DNA of 64,000 bases, taken from assembly GCA_030054835.1 (NCBI GenBank), contig JASGVS010000043.1, positions 124,001-188,000 of the forward strand, in the 5' to 3' direction. The first letter of the stretch is position 1. Each line of letters begins with the position of its first letter. Made by a program: the position numbers and the translations under genes. Shown here in pieces: positions 24,877 through 32,925 of this stretch. The DNA comes from UBA3910 sp002391465 (GTDB taxonomy: Bacteria > Bacillota > Limnochordia > Darwinibacteriales > Darwinibacteriaceae). Below the pieces are notes generated by a model. That model saw nothing but the letters and a program-made list of their open reading frames with translations. It made no database searches and had not been told where the DNA came from.

Positions 24877-26832
24877 ATGTCCCGTTCTGTAGTGGGGGAA
24901 GGTAAAACGATTGATGATGCTATCAATAGTGCCCTTGCCATACTAAACGCCTCTAGAACAGAAGTGGATATAGAGATCATCCAGGAACCGACCAAAAAAG
25001 TGTTTGGACTAAAGAAGGAGCCAGCTATTGTCAGGGTTTCACTCAAGAGTAAGCCCGCTCCTAAACAGCGGGATACGGCCACTGTGGGAGTAGTCGGTGG
25101 CGAGCTGGTTTTTCAGCCCGCGAAAAACGGGAACGGGGAACCTCCGATAATTGTGTTTGGGTCGGAGCTAGACGTGTATTACAATGGAGAAAAGGTAGAA
25201 AAGGAGTTAGAGCTCGCTGAGGGAATCGAGCCTTTGGAAGTGATAATTCCTGAGGCACAAGAACCTGCCCTGGATTATCGCGTAGTTGTGAACGGGGACA
25301 AAACTAGAGCTGAACTCATCTGGCAGCGGAAACCGGGTGTTGAGTATACGCTTGAGGATTTTCCGCCCACTCATCGGCTGCCCCTGCGCTTGAAAAAAGT
25401 GACCACAGAACCTCCGATGCTTACCTTGAAGGATGTGGCAGACATCCTGATGATTGAGGGCATTAAGTTTGGCCTGCAGTTGGACAGTCTCACAGAGGAG
25501 CAGTTTGAGGCCGTCACAGGGGCGGTTACGGTGGCCATTGGGCAAGAACCCATTCCCCCGGAGCAGCCGTCCATCAATTACGTTTTTCAGACAGAAGCGC
25601 CTGATATTGATCCAGATGCACTGCGTATCGACTATTTCGAAGTTTACGGCATCAGTGGGGTTAAGCCCGGAGATGTCTTGGCAGTAAAAAACCACGGTCG
25701 GCCAGGAAAACCTGGCATTGATGTCTATGGAGAACCTCTTTCTACTGAACCTTTAAGGCAGATCGAAATTAAAGTGGGTGAAGGTGTAGCCCTAGCCGAT
25801 GATGGCTCCCACGCCGTTGCTACCACATCCGGACTACCTACCCTCCAGGGTGATGTCATTCGTGTAACCAGCGTTTTTGAGCTGAAGGGAGATGCGGATG
25901 CCTCTACCGGTAACATTACGGTAGACGGAAACATTATCATCCACGGAAATGTCTTGGACAGCATCAAAGTGGAATCTGACAGCGGAAATATCGTTGTCAA
26001 TGGACTTATAAGTGGGGCTGTCCTGCGTGCGGGGGGATCTATTACCGTTATCAAAAATGTAATCCGCTCCCAAATCATTGCAGGCGGGTCGACTGTCGTC
26101 CGTATTAGTTTTCGCAAAATGCTCTCCCGTATCGCGGCAGAAATGGAGCAGCTCATTGCAGCCTATGAGAGTATTGTTTCCCAGGCTGCCCACATTCCAT
26201 TTGAAAACCTGATCAAACATCTTTTGGAACTGAAGTTCTTCCAGCTTCCAAAGGATATTAAGCTGTTTACCGATTACGTCAAAGAACACAAAGGGGAATG
26301 TACTGAAGAACTCGCCCAACTAGCAGAAACGCTAGGGGGAAGTTTCTTAGGCTTCGGGCCCCCGAAAGTTCTTGACATTGATCATCTAAAAGCAATCTTC
26401 GCACGCACACAGGCACAGGTTGCGGTCCTTGAGGCCATGTCTTTGACCGAGTCTGATGTCTCCGTTGGCTACCTGCAGAACAGCCGAATCGAGGCGTCAG
26501 GCCATGTTAAGGTAACTGGCAAAGGTTGCTTTTATTCTGATATTCTAGCCGGGAAAGGTTTTTCCATTGCAAATGGCGTATTTAGGGGCGGGGAAGTGAC
26601 GATCGGCTCGGGTAGAGTCGAAGCCAGGGAACTGGGCGGGCCAACTGGGATCGCCACGCTGGCCCAGATCGTAGAAGATGGTGAGATCGTAGTAAATCTT
26701 GTGCATCCTAACGTGACTATCGCGATAAAGGATCAGAGCTATCGTTTTCCCGATAACGCGTCTCCGGTAAGGGCCTATCTGGAAAACGGCCTGCTCCAGG
26801 TTTTCAGCGGATCCCTGAAAATACATGGCTAA
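24877..26832 (+). CDS. FapA family protein (DUF342) with Jag-N-like N-terminus
   Basis: A 651-residue cytosolic protein. Residues about 1-55 resemble the Jag N-terminal domain (GEGKTIDDAINSALAILNASRTEVDIEI, then KKVFGLKKEPAIVRVS). The rest is a DUF342/FapA region: a conserved middle (KPGDVLAVKNHGRPGKPGIDVYGEPL), then a right-handed beta-helix-like run with repeated short motifs (GNITVDGNIIIHGNVLDSIKVESDSGNIVVNGLISG), a coiled-coil insertion near 400-540 and a final repeat region. The family is often encoded near flagellar genes and is labelled flagellar assembly protein A, but its role is not well established. The ATG has AGGAGGTGAGA ahead and follows cheR by 11 bases. Confidence 0.85.
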   Translation: MSRSVVGEGKTIDDAINSALAILNASRTEVDIEIIQEPTKKVFGLKKEPAIVRVSLKSKPAPKQRDTATVGVVGGELVFQPAKNGNGEPPIIVFGSELDVYYNGEKVEKELELAEGIEPLEVIIPEAQEPALDYRVVVNGDKTRAELIWQRKPGVEYTLEDFPPTHRLPLRLKKVTTEPPMLTLKDVADILMIEGIKFGLQLDSLTEEQFEAVTGAVTVAIGQEPIPPEQPSINYVFQTEAPDIDPDALRIDYFEVYGISGVKPGDVLAVKNHGRPGKPGIDVYGEPLSTEPLRQIEIKVGEGVALADDGSHAVATTSGLPTLQGDVIRVTSVFELKGDADASTGNITVDGNIIIHGNVLDSIKVESDSGNIVVNGLISGAVLRAGGSITVIKNVIRSQIIAGGSTVVRISFRKMLSRIAAEMEQLIAAYESIVSQAAHIPFENLIKHLLELKFFQLPKDIKLFTDYVKEHKGECTEELAQLAETLGGSFLGFGPPKVLDIDHLKAIFARTQAQVAVLEAMSLTESDVSVGYLQNSRIEASGHVKVTGKGCFYSDILAGKGFSIANGVFRGGEVTIGSGRVEARELGGPTGIATLAQIVEDGEIVVNLVHPNVTIAIKDQSYRFPDNASPVRAYLENGLLQVFSGSLKIHG

Positions 26833-26844
26833 AGGAGCAACCAC

Positions 26845-27366
26845 GTGACAAATCCACGCACCAATCGCATCGTTTACCTCGGGTTGGCCACCGGTATGGC
26901 CCTCGGTCTGCACATCTTCGAGGCATTTATCCCTATGCCCACCGACTTGATGGTACCAGGGTTCAAACTCGGCTTGGCCAACATTGTAAGTCTTTATGTC
27001 ATCATGAACTTCGACCTAAAGGATGCAGTACTGGTTTCGATCCTCCGTACAGTACTGGGCTCACTCCTTTCTGGTACCTTTATGACGGTTACCTTTTTCT
27101 TTAGTTTAGCCGGAGGTCTGGTCAGTGCTCTGGTCATGGGGATCATGTATCGCTATACTTCCCGTTATTTCAGTGTGGTTGGCATCAGCCTAGCGGGGGC
27201 AATAATGCACAATCTGGCCCAGCTAACCGTTGCCTATTATGTAACTCGGGCAGCAGGAATTTTTGCCTATCTGCCCTATATGCTGTTTTTCGCCCTACCT
27301 ACGGGTCTTTTTGTGGGCTTGGTGACAAAGCGTATCCACAAGTATATGCCTGTCTCGCGCAGTTAG
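26845..27366 (+). CDS. Gx transporter family protein (heptaprenyl diphosphate synthase component I-like)
   Basis: A 173-residue integral membrane protein with five or six helices. The pattern HIFEAFIPMPTDLMVPGFKLGLANIVSLYVI near the N-terminus and the central LVSILRTVLGSLLSGTF are characteristic of the Hpre_diP_synt_I family, which despite its name looks like the substrate-binding membrane subunit of an ECF-type transporter. Its substrate is unknown. The GTG start follows AAAGGAG. Its 3' end overlaps the convergent DUF4363 gene by 4 bases. Confidence 0.8.
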   Translation: MTNPRTNRIVYLGLATGMALGLHIFEAFIPMPTDLMVPGFKLGLANIVSLYVIMNFDLKDAVLVSILRTVLGSLLSGTFMTVTFFFSLAGGLVSALVMGIMYRYTSRYFSVVGISLAGAIMHNLAQLTVAYYVTRAAGIFAYLPYMLFFALPTGLFVGLVTKRIHKYMPVSRS

Positions 27367-27743
27367 AAGATATTCTGTAACGTCAGGATTTCCTGATGAT
27401 GCAGCTGGACCAGCTGCACCTTAAGACCGGCGATCTCAACCAGCGCATCGGTCTTTTCTCTGTTTTCCAGTAAGCTGAGGAGACGAGCGAGGTCAATTGC
27501 GACGAGATCCAGTTCCTGGTTGTGCAGGAAAGGGTTCCATTTGTGTATTATCTTGCCCCAATCTTGACTGGTTTCGCGGCATATTTTCTCGGCTTCTGAC
27601 CATTTATCTGCTCTTATGTACTCCTCAATAGTGCTTAAACTCTGCGAAACACGATCTGTGGTTGTCAAGAGAGAATGCTCCAATTTAACGCCGCTGACAA
27701 TTATAACGGTCATAATGACGAACATAACGACCCAGAGCTTCAT
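27363..27743 (-). CDS. DUF4363 family protein
   Basis: A 126-residue protein with one N-terminal membrane helix (about 4-22, WVVMFVIMTVIIVSGV) and a helical exported domain containing SEAEKICRETSQDWGKIIHKWNPFLHNQELD, the hallmark stretch of DUF4363. Function is unknown; the family is found mainly in spore formers. The ATG at 27743 has AAGGAGG 6 bases ahead, and this site is embedded at the end of the upstream DUF421 gene, so the two are probably one operon. Confidence 0.85.
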   Translation of the reverse strand: MKLWVVMFVIMTVIIVSGVKLEHSLLTTTDRVSQSLSTIEEYIRADKWSEAEKICRETSQDWGKIIHKWNPFLHNQELDLVAIDLARLLSLLENREKTDALVEIAGLKVQLVQLHHQEILTLQNIF

Positions 27744-27745
27744 AC

Positions 27746-28450
27746 TCACCCTCCTTGAACCTTAGCCCGATGGCGGGCTTTATCTTTAAGTTGGCAGTGG
27801 AAGTTTCCCCGCGTATCCCGGGCCGCAAAGAGGACATCGTGGGTGTCTTTGGCTCCGTATTTCTCAATCTCGCTCCGCAGCCAGCCCTCGGAGAGTTTGG
27901 CCCTTCTCAGTTCCGAGGAACGGACTCGGCCATCTAGAATGAGAATGTTCGGAAGGCTCTCGTCCGGTACATTTACCTGCAAGTCCCCTGGTGTAGCTGG
28001 GCGGTTCTGCGATTTGAGCAGTACGCTCAACTCACCGCTCGTTTCCAAGATGGCAAATTCCACATCGCCAAGGTCGAATATATTTTTAAGGCGCAACTGT
28101 TCCAAGAGTTCCTCCAGATTGTATCGGGCTTTGCGAAGTTCCTTTTCTTGAATCACGCCATTGGCCACAATTACGCTGTAACGGCCATCTAAAACCGAGC
28201 GAAAGCTTGGGAACTTAAGGCTGAGGATGCTGAAAGACACCTGGATAAAGAGAAGCGTCAAAATGGCAATTACGCCGTTGATCAGTGGTATATGCCTGTC
28301 CTGCATGGGGATAACTGCCAACTCTGCAATCATGATGGTAATAACCAGTTCAAAGGGTTCGAGCTGGGCAACCTGACGTTTTCCCATGAGGCGGATAGTG
28401 ATCACAACGAGGATATACAACAGTGCAGTCCGTACCAGTGTAATGAGCAT
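27746..28450 (-). CDS. DUF421 domain-containing membrane protein (YetF-like)
   Basis: A 234-residue protein with three N-terminal membrane helices (about 5-80) and a cytosolic alpha/beta domain. VITIRLMGKRQVAQLEPFELVITIMIAELAVIPM is the defining DUF421/YetF N-terminal motif, and SLRAVLDGR-like FRSVLDGRYSVIVANGVIQEKELRKARYNLEEL follows. The C-terminal part (ELRRAKLSEGWLRSEIEKYGA) is the YetF C-domain. The family is common in sporulating Firmicutes and is often paired with DUF4363, as here; the role is not known. It is divergent from miaB. Confidence 0.88.
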   Translation of the reverse strand: MLITLVRTALLYILVVITIRLMGKRQVAQLEPFELVITIMIAELAVIPMQDRHIPLINGVIAILTLLFIQVSFSILSLKFPSFRSVLDGRYSVIVANGVIQEKELRKARYNLEELLEQLRLKNIFDLGDVEFAILETSGELSVLLKSQNRPATPGDLQVNVPDESLPNILILDGRVRSSELRRAKLSEGWLRSEIEKYGAKDTHDVLFAARDTRGNFHCQLKDKARHRAKVQGG

Positions 28451-28540
28451 AGCAACCCTCCGATATCAATTATGTCCCTGCTCCCATATCCCAATACACC
28501 CACATCGCCATGTCCCGATACCGGATACTCCGAGCCCAGC

Positions 28541-28570
28541 TTGCTTCTCTCCCTCCTGAGGTAGTATAAT
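28541..28570 (+). promoter_or_regulatory. Sigma-A promoter for miaB
   Basis: TTGCTT at 28541-28546 and a perfect TATAAT at 28565-28570 are 18 bases apart, 41 bases ahead of the miaB ATG in the divergent intergenic region with DUF421. The -10 is strong and the -35 weak. Confidence 0.6.
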
Positions 28571-28611
28571 AAAGTAGTATTCATCTAATTAATTCTGAAG
28601 GAGCGTAGTCC

Positions 28612-29931
28612 ATGAAGAGGTTTTATCTTCACACCATGGGTTGTCAAATGAACGACCATGATTCAGAAGTAATCACAGGTATCCTTCTTTCCCTCGGCTA
28701 CCAGAGTACGGAGGAAGTGGAAGAAGCGGATTTGATCTTATATAACACCTGCTGCGTAAGGGAAAACCCGGAGCGGAAGGTGTACGGCCACATCGGCTCT
28801 TACAAAGCCCTAAAGGAAAAGAACCCCCAACTGATTATCGGGATCTGCGGCTGTATGCCCCAGCAGAAACAGGAGCTGCAGAGACTGTTAAAGGAACTGC
28901 CCCATTTGGATCTAGTGTTTGGCACCCATAACATCCACCGCCTGCCAGAGCTTCTAGCCCGAGCAGAAAATGGGGAACGTGTTGTTGAAGTCTGGGATGA
29001 GGCGGAGTATCAGGAAGGTCAGGACTTTCGTGACAGTCTACCCGTTCAGCGCACCCACGGCCTGAAAGCCTTTGTTAACGTGATCTACGGGTGCACCAAC
29101 TTCTGCACGTACTGTATCGTACCTTACGTCAGGGGCAGGGAGCACAGCCGTACGCCTGAAGCGGTTGTGAACGAAGTGACCGAGCTTGTCCAGGCCGGTT
29201 ATAGAGAAGTAACCCTTCTGGGCCAGAACGTAAATGCCTACGGCAAGGATCTATCCATCGACACCTCTTTCAGCACACTGCTGGCTGAACTGAATAACAT
29301 AGATGGATTGGCGAGGATTCGCTTTACCACCAGCCATCCCAAGGATATGGGTAATGACCTAATTGAAGCATTGGGCAGTCTCGATAAAGTATGCGAACAT
29401 CTCCACTTACCAGTCCAGGCAGGTAGCAGCAGATTGCTGCGGCGTATGGGCAGGGGGTATACTAGGGAATACTATTTGGATTTAGTGGGTAGAATAAGAA
29501 AATCGGTGCCCGAAATCAGTCTCACAACCGATATTATCGTTGGCTTTCCCGGTGAAACGGACGAGGATTTCAAAGAAACCCTCTCCCTCATCGAGGAGGT
29601 TGAGTTCGATTCGGCCTTTACCTTTATCTATTCACCGCGGGAAGGCACCCCGGCTGCTCGTATGACGGATCAGATACCTGAAGAGGTAAAGAAAGAGCGT
29701 ATCTACGAATTGATTGAGCTGCAGAATTCAATCAGCGCCAAAAAGATGCAGCAGCTGGTGGGGAGCAGAGTTGAAGTGCTCATTGAAGGAGCTTCCAAGG
29801 AAGGATTGGTTGGCAGAACGCGGAGTAACAAACTGGTCCATTTTGATGGGCCTAGTAACCTCTTTGGTTCTATACTGGACGTGGAAATAACGGAGGCATG
29901 CACCTGGAGTCTCAAGGGCAGAATTGTCTAA
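28612..29931 (+). CDS. miaB: tRNA-2-methylthio-N6-dimethylallyladenosine synthase
   Basis: A 439-residue radical-SAM methylthiotransferase that adds the methylthio group to i6A37 of tRNAs. The N-terminal UPF0004 domain has three cysteines for the auxiliary cluster (MGCQMN, TCCVREN, CGCMPQ); the radical-SAM triad is CTNFCTYC at about residue 162; a TRAM domain ends the protein (about 375-438). Its prerequisite enzyme MiaA is encoded 5 kb downstream. The ATG follows GAAGGAGCG. Confidence 0.96.
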   Translation: MKRFYLHTMGCQMNDHDSEVITGILLSLGYQSTEEVEEADLILYNTCCVRENPERKVYGHIGSYKALKEKNPQLIIGICGCMPQQKQELQRLLKELPHLDLVFGTHNIHRLPELLARAENGERVVEVWDEAEYQEGQDFRDSLPVQRTHGLKAFVNVIYGCTNFCTYCIVPYVRGREHSRTPEAVVNEVTELVQAGYREVTLLGQNVNAYGKDLSIDTSFSTLLAELNNIDGLARIRFTTSHPKDMGNDLIEALGSLDKVCEHLHLPVQAGSSRLLRRMGRGYTREYYLDLVGRIRKSVPEISLTTDIIVGFPGETDEDFKETLSLIEEVEFDSAFTFIYSPREGTPAARMTDQIPEEVKKERIYELIELQNSISAKKMQQLVGSRVEVLIEGASKEGLVGRTRSNKLVHFDGPSNLFGSILDVEITEACTWSLKGRIV

Positions 29932-29943
29932 GGGGGGTCTGGT

Positions 29944-30273
29944 TTGTGGGTAAATGAAGACCGGACACTATGGGCTGATCGCAATGTTGACACGTGGCAG
30001 TTGGTAGTACGAAGCGCTGACGGGTTTGACTGCGGCAACGTGGTGGCCCAAATCGTGGAGCCAGGCCAGTACCTGGTTCGTTACTTCGTTGTTTTTTTGG
30101 CAGATGCAGACAAGCACTACCTGCTGCCCAGCGATGCGGTGCGAAATATTGAAGGAGAGCTCCTTAGTGTATACACTGCGGAGTGTCTACTCAGCCTGCC
30201 CACGTATCACCACACCGTTACCCCTTGCCTGGAAAAAAGTATTAGGGCGGTTCTGGCGGATGGGACACATTAA
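29944..30273 (+). CDS. Hypothetical protein between miaB and mutS
   Basis: A 109-residue acidic protein I do not recognise. It has no signal peptide or membrane segment; the middle (FDCGNVVAQIVEPGQYLVRYFVVFLADADKHYLLPSDAVRNIEGELL) is beta-rich and faintly resembles a PRC-barrel, in which DKHYLLPSDAV would be the typical strand-loop, but this is weak. Start is a TTG at 29944 with AAGGGGGG ahead. The tight spacing after miaB (12 bases) and the coding-like sequence support a real gene in the same transcript as miaB and mutS. Confidence 0.65.
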   Translation: MWVNEDRTLWADRNVDTWQLVVRSADGFDCGNVVAQIVEPGQYLVRYFVVFLADADKHYLLPSDAVRNIEGELLSVYTAECLLSLPTYHHTVTPCLEKSIRAVLADGTH

Positions 30274-30318
30274 CGGTTTTGACGGCAACGCAAAGACTTA
30301 ACGGGGGTGAACTAGCAC

Positions 30319-32925
30319 TTGAAATTGACGCCCATGATGCAGCAGTATTACAGTATTAAAGAGCAGTACCCCGATGCAATCTTGTTCTTTCGCTTGGGAG
30401 ATTTTTACGAGATGTTCGGGGACGATGCGAAAACAGCCTCGAAGGTTTTGGAAATAGCCTTAACCTCGCGGGAAGCGGGAGCAATGGGGCGGATTCCCAT
30501 GTGCGGTGTTCCTCACCACGCAGCCGAACCCTATGTGGACAAGCTGATCCGCAGTGGCTACAGGGTGGCCCTGTGTGAACAGCTTGAAGACCCCAAACAG
30601 GCTAAGGGTGTGGTAAAACGGGACGTGATCAGGGTGATCACACCCGGCACCTTTATTGAAGGCCAGTTGGAAAAGGCGGAAAACCAGTACCTGGTCAGTC
30701 TAGCCTGGCACGGCGAAAGCTGGGGCTTGGCTTATTTGGACATGTCAACAGGTGAGTTTATGGCCACGTCATTGGCCAATTGGGATCGACTCGCTGATGA
30801 ACTGACGTGGATCCAGCCGGCAGAGATAGTGGTCACCCTCGAACTGGATCAGGATCAGAGATTGGAGACCCTGGCCGAATCCCTCGGAGCAACCGTCACC
30901 CGTCTGCAACACCCCCAGCTCAGTACTGCTGCAGCGTCACAGCGTCTGATGGATCATTTTCAGACCGCAACACTGAAACCCTACGGTCTTACCAGTGTGG
31001 AACAGATCGCCGCTGCGGGCTTGGCGTTAAAGTACGTTGTTGATACGCAGCGGAGTATGCTGACCCATATTCGCACAGTCAAAGGTTACACACTGGAGGA
31101 GTTTCTCCAGATTGACGGCCACAGTCGTCAGAATCTAGAGTTGACGTCCACCATCAGAGACCGGAAAAAGGCAGGTTCTCTCTTGGGAGTTATGGACCAG
31201 ACTGTGACCAGTATGGGAGCAAGACTTCTCCGCTCCTACTTGGAAAAACCCCTGGTAGACCTAGCCGCGATAGAAGCAAGACTCGATGCCGTTGAAGCGC
31301 TGGTGGATCAGACCGCCCTGCGCCTTGAACTACGGGAGCAGTTAGATGAAATCCGCGACCTGGAGAGACTACTGAGCAGGCTGGTTATGGGGAGCGGTAA
31401 TGCCAGGGATTTAAACTCCCTTGCTGCGTCGTTGGAGAAGATACAACCGGTAAAAGAACTGCTGCAAGGTGATCTCCCAGAACTCTTGGCGTCCGTCGAA
31501 CAACGGCTAGATCCACTGCAAGACTTGGTTCACCTGATCCGTGCCGCTATCTTAGATGAACCCTCCTTAACCTTAAGGGAAGGGAATCTGATTCGGGATG
31601 GCTATAACGAAGAACTGGACAAGCTGCGTCAGGCAAGTCGGGGGGGTAAGGATTGGATAAGGCGCTTGGAACGGGTAGAGCGGGATAGAACCGGAATCAA
31701 GTCGCTTAAGGTTGGCTATAACCGGGTGTTTGGCTATTACATCGAGGTGACTAAGGCCAATATCCATCTGGTTCCTGAAGACTATGAACGAAAACAAACC
31801 CTAGCCAATGCGGAACGCTACATAACCCCGGCGTTAAAGGAACAGGAAGCCTTGATTCTAGGGGCAGACGAACGCATAAATGAGCTTGAATATGAGCTCT
31901 TTGTGGAAGTCAGGGACAAAGTTAAGGACCACGTAGAAGCCATTCAAAACAACTCCCACGCTTTAGCAATCCTTGATGTACTGCAGGGTTTGGCAACAGT
32001 GGCAGTTGAACGCAATTTTGTCCGGCCCCAGCTGGAACAAGGTTTGGGTCTGCACCTTGTCGAGAGCCGCCATCCCGTTGTTGAGGCGATTGAGGGTCAG
32101 TTTGTACCGAACGATGTGACGTTTGACGAATCCCAGCGTATCATCCTCCTTACCGGACCGAATATGGCTGGTAAGAGTACGTATCTGCGTCAGGTGGCCC
32201 TGATTGTGATTCTCGCCCAGATGGGCAGCTTTGTTCCCGCCCAAGAAGCACGCATCGGAATTGTGGACCGAATTTTTACACGCATAGGGGCCGCCGATGA
32301 CCTCAGCTCAGGCCAGAGTACTTTTATGGTGGAGTGCGCGGAAACGGCGCAGCTCTTGCTCAACGCCACAGAAAACTCCCTTATCATATTAGATGAATTG
32401 GGTAGGGGAACAAGCACCTTTGACGGCATGGCCATTGCCCAAGCGGTAGTTGAATACATCCACGATACAATTGGGGCACGGACACTGTTTTCCACCCACT
32501 TCCACGAACTGACCAAATTGGAGATGTCTCTCAAGTATTTGGTAAGTTATCGGGTGGAAGTGGAGGAGAGGGATGGACGCATTTCCTTTCTGCACCGAGT
32601 CTCAAGGGGGAGTACTGACCGCAGCTACGGCATAAACGTAGCCCGTATGGCCGGTGTCCCAGGACCGGTCTTGCAGCGTTCGTTGGAGCTTCTCCACGAG
32701 TTGGAGGCTGCAGGCAAAGGACCTATACAGCTCGATCTCTTTCATCGGGCCGTTTACGATGCGTCCGTTCAGGAAATTGCCTCAGTTGCTGAAAAACCGT
32801 CAGAAAACAATCTGGAAAAGAAACTACTAGAGTTAGACCTCAACAATCTGACGCCCCTGGAGGCACTGCAGACTTTAGCCGCTTGGCAGAGCGAAGCGCG
32901 CGTGGAGGCGAATGATGATGACTAG
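30319..32925 (+). CDS. mutS: DNA mismatch repair protein MutS
   Basis: An 868-residue mismatch-recognition ATPase. The mismatch-reading Phe-x-Glu is in GDFYEMF (F29, E31). The connector, lever and clamp regions follow, then the ATPase domain with Walker A GPNMAGKST near residue 613, Walker B LIILDELGRGTSTFDG and the dimer helix-turn-helix. The TTG start has GGGGGTGA ahead. The last 14 bases overlap mutL, so translation is coupled. Length agrees with MutS1. Confidence 0.97.
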   Translation: MKLTPMMQQYYSIKEQYPDAILFFRLGDFYEMFGDDAKTASKVLEIALTSREAGAMGRIPMCGVPHHAAEPYVDKLIRSGYRVALCEQLEDPKQAKGVVKRDVIRVITPGTFIEGQLEKAENQYLVSLAWHGESWGLAYLDMSTGEFMATSLANWDRLADELTWIQPAEIVVTLELDQDQRLETLAESLGATVTRLQHPQLSTAAASQRLMDHFQTATLKPYGLTSVEQIAAAGLALKYVVDTQRSMLTHIRTVKGYTLEEFLQIDGHSRQNLELTSTIRDRKKAGSLLGVMDQTVTSMGARLLRSYLEKPLVDLAAIEARLDAVEALVDQTALRLELREQLDEIRDLERLLSRLVMGSGNARDLNSLAASLEKIQPVKELLQGDLPELLASVEQRLDPLQDLVHLIRAAILDEPSLTLREGNLIRDGYNEELDKLRQASRGGKDWIRRLERVERDRTGIKSLKVGYNRVFGYYIEVTKANIHLVPEDYERKQTLANAERYITPALKEQEALILGADERINELEYELFVEVRDKVKDHVEAIQNNSHALAILDVLQGLATVAVERNFVRPQLEQGLGLHLVESRHPVVEAIEGQFVPNDVTFDESQRIILLTGPNMAGKSTYLRQVALIVILAQMGSFVPAQEARIGIVDRIFTRIGAADDLSSGQSTFMVECAETAQLLLNATENSLIILDELGRGTSTFDGMAIAQAVVEYIHDTIGARTLFSTHFHELTKLEMSLKYLVSYRVEVEERDGRISFLHRVSRGSTDRSYGINVARMAGVPGPVLQRSLELLHELEAAGKGPIQLDLFHRAVYDASVQEIASVAEKPSENNLEKKLLELDLNNLTPLEALQTLAAWQSEARVEANDDD

